Below are positions 57,891 to 64,000 of a DNA stretch of 64,000 bases, piece after piece. The notes under the pieces are model-generated. The model saw nothing but the letters and a program-made list of their open reading frames with translations. It searched no databases and had not been told where the DNA came from. Source of the stretch: Psychromonas sp. Urea-02u-13 (lineage in GTDB: Bacteria > Pseudomonadota > Gammaproteobacteria > Enterobacterales > Psychromonadaceae); assembly GCF_002835995.1 (NCBI RefSeq), contig NZ_PJBZ01000039.1, positions 1 to 64,000 of the forward strand. The letters run 5' to 3'. Position numbers and translations under genes: made by a program. The first letter of the stretch is position 1. The number at the start of each line of letters is the position of its first letter.

Positions 57891-58760
57891 TTATGAGTTC
57901 GCTGTTTGTAGCGCTGGTGCTTCTGCTTCTGTTCCATCGTCACACTGGTTAGGAATAGTGCAACCGTGGCCTGCATTTGGTAAATAAGGTGCGATTAATT
58001 TCGGGTAAGCCCAGCCACCAAAGCACGCGCCAAAGATAGGAGCTAAAATAGGTACGATAAAGTAAGGGATTTCTTTTGCGCCACTAAGTGCAAAGTCCCA
58101 ACCCGCTAAATAAGCGAATAGTTTTGGTCCAAAGTCACGAGCTGGATTCATTGCAAAGCCAGTCAATGGACCTAAAGAGCCACCGATAACGGCAATTAAA
58201 ATACCGATTAAAATAGGGTTCATTGCACCACGTGGTGCGCCGTTGTTTTCATCACCTAAGGCTAAAATAGCGAACATTAATACGGCTGTGATAACAAACT
58301 CAACAGAGAAAGCACCAAGCATCGATAATGATGGGTGTGGATAAGTAGAGAAGATCCCGGCTGTAGATAGAGCTGCTTCACTGCTTCGTAGGAAACCGTT
58401 GGCAATTTCATAGTCAGTAAACAGGTTGCTATATAAAGCGTAAATTAAGGCCGCTGAACAAAAAGCACCTAATAACTGCGAGATGATATAAGGCAATACT
58501 TTACGTTTTTCAAAACCATGAAAGGCAGCTAGTGCGATAGTAACGGCTGGATTGATATGTGCACCGGAGACACCCGCGGTACAATAAATCGCGATAGCGA
58601 CACCCATACCCCACATAATACTAATTTCCCACTGACCAAACTCTGCGCCGGTTAAAACCAATGCGGCCACACAGCCAACCCCAAAAAATATGAGTAAACC
58701 TGTGCCTATAAATTCAGCAATACATTGCCCGAGTAAAGAGTGTTGTTTTTGTTGAGCCAT
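57891..58760 (-). CDS. glpF: Glycerol facilitator
   Basis: 289 residues, six membrane helices plus two half-helices. Both NPA motifs are present: N70-P71-A72 (GAHINPAVT) and N205-P206-A207-R208 (MNPARDFGPK). The Asp after the second motif (D209) marks aquaglyceroporins rather than water channels. It passes glycerol into the cell for trapping by GlpK. Confidence 0.96.
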   Translation of the reverse strand: MAQQKQHSLLGQCIAEFIGTGLLIFFGVGCVAALVLTGAEFGQWEISIMWGMGVAIAIYCTAGVSGAHINPAVTIALAAFHGFEKRKVLPYIISQLLGAFCSAALIYALYSNLFTDYEIANGFLRSSEAALSTAGIFSTYPHPSLSMLGAFSVEFVITAVLMFAILALGDENNGAPRGAMNPILIGILIAVIGGSLGPLTGFAMNPARDFGPKLFAYLAGWDFALSGAKEIPYFIVPILAPIFGACFGGWAYPKLIAPYLPNAGHGCTIPNQCDDGTEAEAPALQTANS

Positions 58761-59270
58761 CTTATTTTCCTTTTCAGATTAGGTTGGTTGGATGTGTTGG
58801 TGTTGAAAGAATTTACTCTTTATTAACAAACGCGCAACAAGCTAAGGACTAAAGTGTGCGTTCGAGCGCAAAGTGAGTTAATTCGAGCTTTTTGGTGTTT
58901 TTGGTTTATTTCGAAGGTCTATTTGTGTTGATATTACAGATAAAAAAGGAGGAATTATGATTTTTTATCAATTAAACCGCCTCAATAGGGCAGGATATTG
59001 AGGTAACAAAAATCGCTAAATACTTTTATTAAAATACACTAAGCATCTGATTTTTAATTGTTATTAAACAGGTTCTAGTGCGGGGGATTCAATGAGGTTT
59101 TCTTTTTTTTGATAAGGATTTTGTGAGCGTAAAAAGTTGATTAAATAGTGCCTTTAATATTAACCATAACACTAAAAAAAAGCGATTAACGCTGTTATTA
59201 ACAGAATTAATCGCTATTATTTTTTTTCGTTAATGACCATTAATGGTGATTTTCAGGGGTAATGTATCAG
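58761..59270. promoter_or_regulatory. glpF promoter region and eda 3' region
   Basis: 510 bp without a gene. It should hold the glpF promoter. GTTCGAGC, TTCGAGC and TTCGAAGG sequences at about 58860-58915 may be degenerate GlpR half-sites. The eda terminator lies at 59174-59216. Confidence 0.45.
59174..59216 (-). terminator. Terminator of the SSS-kdgK-eda operon
   Basis: Stem AGCGATTAA / TTAATCGCT (9 bp, with a nested GCTGTTA / TAACAG hairpin) followed on the minus strand by eight T. Confidence 0.85.
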
Positions 59271-59903
59271 CTATCTAGCCAATTCAGCCGCTTCACGTGT
59301 TAGACGCGCAATCTCATCCCAGTTTTGGCCATTAATTAATTTTGGCGCCACCATCCAGGTACCACCACAACAAACAACTCTATCCAGTGCTAAATAATCA
59401 CGGGCGTTATTGCTGTTAATGCCACCGGTTGGCATGAGCTTTAAATCGACATAAGGGGCTAATAAAGATTTCAGCATCGCAATACCGCCTGACGCTTCAG
59501 CAGGGAAAAACTTTAAGAAGTCTAAACCTAGCTCTAAACCTTGCTCCACTTGGCTTGGGTTATTAATACCCGGCACAATGGGAATACCTTTATCTTGGCA
59601 GTATTTTACGGTATTTGGATTTAACCCAGGAGAAACCATAAAGCTTGCGCCGGCTGCAAAAGCTTGATCAACCTGTCGTGGGTTCAAAATAGTGCCCGCG
59701 CCTAATAACATATCAGGACAAGCATCTTTAATGCGTGCAATTGACTCCGCTGCTGCCGCTGTTCTAAACGTCACTTCGGCTGCTGGTAATCCGTTTTCTG
59801 CTAATGCTTTTGCCAGTGGCACGGCCAATTTTGCATCGTCGATTTGAATAACCGGAATAATTTTAATTTCTGCTAATCGTTGAATTAATGAGAGTGAAGA
59901 CAT
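59271..59903 (-). CDS. eda: 2-dehydro-3-deoxy-6-phosphogluconate (KDPG) aldolase
   Basis: 210 residues. Class I aldolase of the KDPG/KHG family: catalytic E43 (AAEVTFRT), GAGTILNP, and Schiff-base Lys K131 in FLKFFPAEASGG. It splits KDPG into pyruvate and glyceraldehyde 3-phosphate. It lies 27 bp behind kdgK (63 bp from its chosen start region), so the two run as one pathway step pair. Confidence 0.95.
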   Translation of the reverse strand: MSSLSLIQRLAEIKIIPVIQIDDAKLAVPLAKALAENGLPAAEVTFRTAAAAESIARIKDACPDMLLGAGTILNPRQVDQAFAAGASFMVSPGLNPNTVKYCQDKGIPIVPGINNPSQVEQGLELGLDFLKFFPAEASGGIAMLKSLLAPYVDLKLMPTGGINSNNARDYLALDRVVCCGGTWMVAPKLINGQNWDEIARLTREAAELAR

Positions 59904-59930
59904 TGTTTTTTCCTTAATTTTTTTGAATTT

Positions 59931-60839
59931 TTATAAATTTGGCATATTTTCAGGGGCAATAATCGCACCTGGATATTGAATCACTGTACTTGCTAACAAA
60001 TGGCCTGCTGTGGCTGATTGCTCTACGGTAGCGCCTAATAAACGTTTACTTAAATAACCCGCTGCAAAACTGTCACCGGCGGCACAAGTATCAACGACGT
60101 TGTTGACTTTAGTGGCGGCGACTTCTGCTATTTGTGACCCGTTAGTGGCGATAATACAGGGTAATAAACCACGTTTAATGACCACTTCATTAACCCCTAG
60201 TTGAGCACAACGGGTTAAAATATCTTGATAATGGGTATCTGCAAAAACGGCTATTTCATCGTCTTCGGTTAATAACGCGATATCAGTTAAGGTTAATATT
60301 TTTAGATAACATTGTTTTGCTTGTTCGGCTGACCATAACTGTGGGCGGAAGTTGTTATCAAAAATAACCTTGCCACCAGACTGTTTAAAGGTGGTTAATA
60401 ACTCGAATAACTGTGCTTGGCTCTGCTCAGATAAAACCGCCAAACTAATACCACTAAGATAAATGTAATCTAATTCAGCTAAGTGCTTTTGCAGTGGGCT
60501 AATGCCACGTGAAAAGTATTCTTTTACTGCGCTATCACTGCGCCAATATAAAAATGAACGCTCGCCTGTAGCGTCGGTTTCAACCAAATATAAGCCGGGC
60601 TGTTTATTTTCAAACTGGCTAACCAATGCGGTATCTATTTGTTCATCTTGCCAAGCGTTGATTATTGTTTGGCTTAAGGCGTCAGTGCCCATCGCTGTTG
60701 CGTAGCTGACTTGTAAGTCATTATGCTGACTCAAACGCGCTAAATATAAAGCGCTATTCAGTGTGTCTCCACCAAAACCACGTTGTAGCGGTGAGCCACT
60801 TAATTCAATCATGCACTCACCAAAAAAGGCAATTTTCAT
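59931..60839 (-). CDS. kdgK: 2-dehydro-3-deoxygluconokinase (KDG kinase)
   Basis: 302 residues from ATG 60839; the longer frame from 60893 has no homologous N-terminus. PfkB/ribokinase family: FFGECMIELSG at the start, GGDTLNSALYLARL, and the C-terminal catalytic VDTCAAGDSFAAGYL with the base Asp. It phosphorylates KDG to KDPG, the substrate of the adjacent aldolase. Confidence 0.92.
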   Translation of the reverse strand: MKIAFFGECMIELSGSPLQRGFGGDTLNSALYLARLSQHNDLQVSYATAMGTDALSQTIINAWQDEQIDTALVSQFENKQPGLYLVETDATGERSFLYWRSDSAVKEYFSRGISPLQKHLAELDYIYLSGISLAVLSEQSQAQLFELLTTFKQSGGKVIFDNNFRPQLWSAEQAKQCYLKILTLTDIALLTEDDEIAVFADTHYQDILTRCAQLGVNEVVIKRGLLPCIIATNGSQIAEVAATKVNNVVDTCAAGDSFAAGYLSKRLLGATVEQSATAGHLLASTVIQYPGAIIAPENMPNL

Positions 60840-60860
60840 GTTCGTTTCTCTCTTTATGAC

Positions 60861-60901
60861 AATCGCTGTTGAGATTGAGGTAATCAATGCCAACAGCGAT
60901 T
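60861..60901 (-). other. Hairpin between the symporter gene and kdgK
   Basis: 11-bp perfect stem AATCGCTGTTG / CAACAGCGATT with a 19-nt loop, in the 82-bp gap. No T-run. It may attenuate or stabilise mRNA. Confidence 0.5.
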
Positions 60902-60921
60902 AAGTGAATCAGACAGTTAAT

Positions 60922-62421
60922 TTATCGTGCTAACTGTTCCGTTTCTGGTTCTGCTACCGGTTGAGAATTATCTCCACCTTCCATTACCGAACGTTCTTCA
61001 TCTAAAATCAATAACGCTTGTTCATGCGTGACTGTATTTCTTGGTGTGATGATACTCACGAACATACCCACCGCAAAGGCTGTTGCTACTGATGGTAATA
61101 CTGGGTTACCCCAATATGTCATCCAGCTATCGTTGAAGATTAATGAGAATGAAGCAGCCGATGCGCCGATTAATGTAGCAATCGCACCTTGCCAATTATA
61201 ACGACCCCAGAAGCGACCTAATACACCACATACAAACATACCAGACATAACCGTACTGATCATTTTAGTGATGTAGCTGATAACATCGTTTGACGTTAGT
61301 GCAAAGAGTAACGCTAGTGCAATAACTACCACTAAAGCCGCACGAGAATAATTAATCATTTGGTCTTTTGGTGGCACAGTGCCCATGACCATGATGTACA
61401 CATCACGTAATAAGATAGTCACACCGGCAATCGCGTCTGAACTTGCGCTCGACATAGTTGCTGATAAACCTGCAATTAAGATAATCATACCAAAAGCGGG
61501 CGGTAATACTGAGATAGCTAAGTATGGGAATGCATAGTTTTGATTCGCTAAGTCAGGGTTTAAAGCAAACGCTGCCATACCAATAATCGCCGGAATAAAT
61601 GAGAAGAACAGATACAAACCACCAGAGATAACAAATGATTTACGTACTGTGCTGACATCTTTACCCGAATAAATACGTTGGCGGAAAGAAGGTGTAGCCA
61701 ATACACCAACCCCAACAACGGTTGCTAATGAGATAGCAGGAATAACCCCTAAATGATTCACCCCTAAGAAACCACCATTGCTTGCATCAACCGCTTCAGA
61801 AAGTGCTGCGAAGCCACCCACTTGGTCGACCGCTAAATAAGCCATTAAGATGAAACCAAAGAATAAAATCACAGCTTGAATGGTATCTGTCCATACAACA
61901 GCGGTATAACCACCAATAACAACATAGATAGCAAAGGCGAGTGCGATCAAGACTTTTGCAGTACTTTGGTCGATGTCTGCAATCCAAGCGAGGTACATAC
62001 CACCACCCAGAATGTGCGCGCCTAACCAACCAATACTAGCGACAAAAATTAACACACCCACGACGTTTTTCACGTAACGGTTAGCGCCAACATAATAAGA
62101 GAGTTCTTCACTCATTGTCATGAAACGAAGTTTACGCATCGGTGCAAACCACCATGCGGTTAATAGGATGCCGATTGCACCACCAATGCCGTATAACGCA
62201 CCCGCCCAACCATTAGAATAACCAAAACCAACTGCGCCCATTGACGAGCCTGTGCCTACCATAGTGGCGACAGTGGTACCAAGGGTTAAAAATAAGGGTA
62301 ATCCACGACCACCCAGTAGAAAATCTTCTCCACTTTTTTGGTTGCGTGAGACTCTCCAACCTATCCAAATTAGGAAGATAACGTATATAACAAAGGCGCT
62401 TAAAAAGAGTGTGCTGTTCAT
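60922..62421 (-). CDS. Sodium:solute symporter family transporter
   Basis: 499 residues from ATG 62421, which has GGGA at suitable spacing; ATG 62433 (four residues longer) is also possible. About thirteen membrane helices, SSS family: GGRGLPLFLTLGTTVATMVGTGSSMGAVG in helix 2 and GYTAVVWTDTIQAVILFFG in the central part are hallmarks. Position ahead of kdgK and eda suggests uptake of a sugar acid or aminosugar acid that is turned into KDG. Confidence 0.9.
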   Translation of the reverse strand: MNSTLFLSAFVIYVIFLIWIGWRVSRNQKSGEDFLLGGRGLPLFLTLGTTVATMVGTGSSMGAVGFGYSNGWAGALYGIGGAIGILLTAWWFAPMRKLRFMTMSEELSYYVGANRYVKNVVGVLIFVASIGWLGAHILGGGMYLAWIADIDQSTAKVLIALAFAIYVVIGGYTAVVWTDTIQAVILFFGFILMAYLAVDQVGGFAALSEAVDASNGGFLGVNHLGVIPAISLATVVGVGVLATPSFRQRIYSGKDVSTVRKSFVISGGLYLFFSFIPAIIGMAAFALNPDLANQNYAFPYLAISVLPPAFGMIILIAGLSATMSSASSDAIAGVTILLRDVYIMVMGTVPPKDQMINYSRAALVVVIALALLFALTSNDVISYITKMISTVMSGMFVCGVLGRFWGRYNWQGAIATLIGASAASFSLIFNDSWMTYWGNPVLPSVATAFAVGMFVSIITPRNTVTHEQALLILDEERSVMEGGDNSQPVAEPETEQLAR

Positions 62422-62433
62422 AGCAGATCCCAT

Positions 62434-62871
62434 TCTCGTAAAGTTTTTACCCGTGATTTCTTAGGGTATTAAATGCGTACTGTAAATATCTGTTTATCAG
62501 TACAATCGGTGCGCGAGTTCCGTTGCGCAAGGTACTTATAGCGATTTCTTCACTATAAAATTAACTGCCTGTGGCGGTTAATTACCCGTCCTACTTTGCG
62601 TATCCTGTTTTCACTGCTTAACCAACAAGTCATTACTTTTTTAAGCCTCTTTGTGCTTTTAAGTAATAGTTAGTTGGTGGTAGCTGGGTGGAGCCAGCTT
62701 GTAGGTAATAGGTGATCAATCTATTACCTGTTTTTCTAAATAATTTGGTAACTGCTCTGGGCTAAGCCATTTAGGCTAAGTTCAAGGCGAAAAAGCGCAG
62801 TTTAATATTTTAAATGAGCACTTTTTAACGCCGAAATTAGTTTGAATGGCAACGACCAGAGTAGTTACTGC
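62434..62871. other. Intergenic region with a repeat element
   Basis: 438 bp between the ridA stop and the symporter start. The main feature is the palindromic repeat at 62747-62869. The remainder likely holds a promoter for the symporter operon on the minus strand. Confidence 0.45.
62747..62869. repeat. Palindromic repeat element
   Basis: 123 bp with inverted ends GGTAACTGCTCTGG / CCAGAGTAGTTACT. It shares AGTTCAAGGCG with the element at 54996-55156 but has different ends, so it may be a sub-family. Its right end touches the ridA stop codon region. Confidence 0.55.
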
Positions 62872-63258
62872 TTATGGTGCTTTGTAGCACGTAACGTCTA
62901 CTTCAACTTTTACGTCAACAACCAAGTCACAAACCATACAAATACGGGCTGGTGGATGATCGCCAAAGACTTCTTTGAAGACTTTGTTAAACGATTGAAA
63001 GTAACGCGAGTCGGTTAATACCACTTTTACATGGATAACATCTTTAGCTTCGTAACCTGCATTAGTCATGATGTCGATACAGTTTTGAATCGCTAAACGT
63101 GACTGCTCAATAATGCCACCTTCAACTACTTCACCATCTGTCATCGGTGTTTGTCCTGAAACGTATAAGAAACCACCGGCTTCTACTGCGCTTGAAAAAG
63201 GTAAATGTTGACCGCCAGTACCTGTACCGCCTTCTGCGCCAAAACGTTTAATTGTCAT
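62872..63258 (-). CDS. RidA-family enamine/imine deaminase
   Basis: 128 residues. YjgF/YER057c/UK114 fold; the key Arg is R105 in HPPARICMV, with the later Glu in VEVDVT. LYVSGQTPM and a long helix before RYFQSFNKVF are typical. RidA proteins hydrolyse reactive enamine and imine intermediates released by PLP-dependent ammonia-lyases. Here it is next to a deacylase and the KDG kinase/aldolase pair, which suggests service of a sugar-amino-acid ammonia-lyase. Confidence 0.9.
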   Translation of the reverse strand: MTIKRFGAEGGTGTGGQHLPFSSAVEAGGFLYVSGQTPMTDGEVVEGGIIEQSRLAIQNCIDIMTNAGYEAKDVIHVKVVLTDSRYFQSFNKVFKEVFGDHPPARICMVCDLVVDVKVEVDVTCYKAP

Positions 63259-63298
63259 TTTTTATCTCCACTTTATTTAATAAATAGTTAATAGTAAT

Positions 63299-63739
63299 TA
63301 GCTTCTAGCTTCTAGCTTCTAGCTTCTAGCTTGTAGCTTGTAGCTTCTAGCTCGTAGCTTCTAGCTCGTAGCTTCTAGCTCGTAGCTTCTAGCTCGTAGC
63401 TTCTAGCTTCTAGCTTCTAGCTTCTAGCTTCTAGCTTCTAGCTTGTAGCTTCTAGCTTCTAGCTTGTAGCTTCTAGCTTCTAGCTTCTAGCTCGTAGCTT
63501 CTAGCTCGTAGCTTCTAGCTCGTAGCTTCTAGCTCGTAGCTTCTAGCTTCTAGCTTCTAGCTTCTAGCTTCTAGCTTCTAGCTTGTAGCTTGTAGCTTGT
63601 AGCTTGTAGCTTGTAGCTTGTAGCTTGTAGCTTGTAGCTTGTAGCTTGTAGCTTCTAGCTTCTAGCTTCTAGCTTCTAGCTTCTAGCTTCTAGCTTCTAG
63701 CTTCTAGCTTGTAGCTTCTAGCCTCTAGCTCGTAGCTTC
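63299..63739. repeat. 63-unit heptanucleotide tandem array
   Basis: 441 bp = exactly 63 units of 7 bp, in perfect phase. Three variants dominate: TAGCTTC, TAGCTTG and TAGCTCG, plus one TAGCCTC at unit 61. Units 7-21 (63341-63445) are identical in order to units 27-41 (63481-63585), a 105-bp higher-order duplication with 140-bp period. Units 41-50 are ten TAGCTTG in a row. It fills the gap between the amidohydrolase and ridA, starting 41 bp before the ridA start, and its right edge supplies the last residues and stop of the amidohydrolase. Each unit holds AGCT. Confidence 0.97.
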
Positions 63740-64000
63740 TTCTCTACGCATGAATCGGCCATGTCGTTGTCCAATTAAGTTGCCTTTTTGATAACTTAGT
63801 TGTCCATTTACCCAGACTTTTTCAATGCCGTGAGATTTTCTAATTGGGTCTTCAAAGGTCGCTTTATCACAAATTGTTTTTGGGTCGAAAAGCACTAAAT
63901 CGGCAAAGTTTCCAATTTTTATCTCGCCACGACCCGCAAGATGATATTCACCCGCTGATAAACCTGTCATTTTATGCACCGCTTCTGGTAGCTCAAAAAG
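63725..64000 (-). CDS. N-acyl-D-amino-acid deacylase-like amidohydrolase, C-terminal part
   Basis: Only the last 91 codons are in the window; the frame stays open past 64000. The segment MTGLSAGEYHLAGRGEIKIG-NFADLVLFDP and the end IEKVWVNGQLSYQKG are the standard C-terminal closing strands of metal-dependent amidohydrolases, nearest to D-aminoacylases. It should remove an acyl group from an N-acyl-D-amino or aminosugar acid. The end EEATS-stop is encoded by the first repeat units of the heptamer array, so the natural C-terminus has been overwritten or trimmed by the repeat. Confidence 0.82.
   Translation of the reverse strand, partial: LFELPEAVHKMTGLSAGEYHLAGRGEIKIGNFADLVLFDPKTICDKATFEDPIRKSHGIEKVWVNGQLSYQKGNLIGQRHGRFMRREEATS

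Noticed and set aside
58761-59270. Riboswitch upstream of glpF
   Set aside because: No recognisable conserved riboswitch core; the structure seen is the eda terminator on the same strand.
63299-63739. CRISPR array
   Set aside because: The repeats are 7 bp with no spacers and no cas genes nearby; it is a simple tandem array.

Overview
The window reads as chromosomal DNA of a low-GC, facultatively anaerobic marine gammaproteobacterium, most like Psychromonas or a close Vibrionales/Alteromonadales relative. The evidence is close resemblance of Glk, Fbp, GlpT, GlpK, HipA and Eda to enterobacterial and vibrio proteins, the AT-rich intergenic DNA, an FNR-type site, and the combination of starch, glycerol and aminosugar-acid catabolism. 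The species is inferred; no rRNA gene is present to settle it.

Region 1 (1-9023) is the right end of a genomic island that ends in a 47-nt 3' fragment of tRNA-Gly(TCC) at 8977-9023. It carries a tightly packed four-gene module: a small unknown protein, a tyrosine-recombinase-fold protein that has lost its catalytic Tyr, a 932-residue tyrosine recombinase with an intact catalytic set, and a 422-residue protein that by eye resembles a bacterial DNA sliding clamp (DnaN). A 96-aa unknown gene and a HipBA toxin-antitoxin pair follow. The recombinase plus clamp-like module is the best candidate here for an undescribed system.

Region 2 (9468-35172) is a large alpha-glucan regulon: a lipoprotein pullulanase with a broken C-terminus, two GH13 alpha-glucosidases flanking glucokinase, a LysR regulator, a minus-strand operon (malE-malF-malG-malK, a small membrane protein, a GDE-type debranching enzyme and a cyclomaltodextrinase), then lamB, malM and a lipoprotein alpha-amylase on the plus strand. 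Surface enzymes would cut starch, LamB and the ABC importer would take up maltodextrins, and the cytoplasmic hydrolases plus Glk would yield glucose 6-phosphate. A conserved motif with core TAAATWGCATTTC lies upstream of pul, the glucosidase-glk operon and lamB.

Region 3 (35677-46998) is a mixed stretch: a PAS-GGDEF-EAL protein, a frameshifted DUF3108-like gene, a DUF4250 gene, a metal-exporter-like permease behind a Fur/Mur-type box, a DUF1439 lipoprotein-like gene, a decayed periplasmic binding protein, an EB_dh-domain haem protein with a membrane cytochrome c behind an FNR box, an NAD(P)-binding protein and an auxin-efflux-type carrier.

Region 4 (47219-58760) holds fbp and a complete glp regulon: two FAD glycerol-3-phosphate dehydrogenases in tandem, glpT, glpQ, glpR, glpK and glpF, with GlpR-like operator sites.

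Region 5 (59271-64000) is one minus-strand cluster: a D-aminoacylase-like amidohydrolase (cut by the window end), RidA, a sodium:solute symporter, KDG kinase and KDPG aldolase. It fits catabolism of an N-acyl aminosugar acid such as N-acetylglucosaminate. Between the amidohydrolase and ridA lies an array of exactly 63 perfect-phase 7-bp repeats with an internal higher-order duplication.
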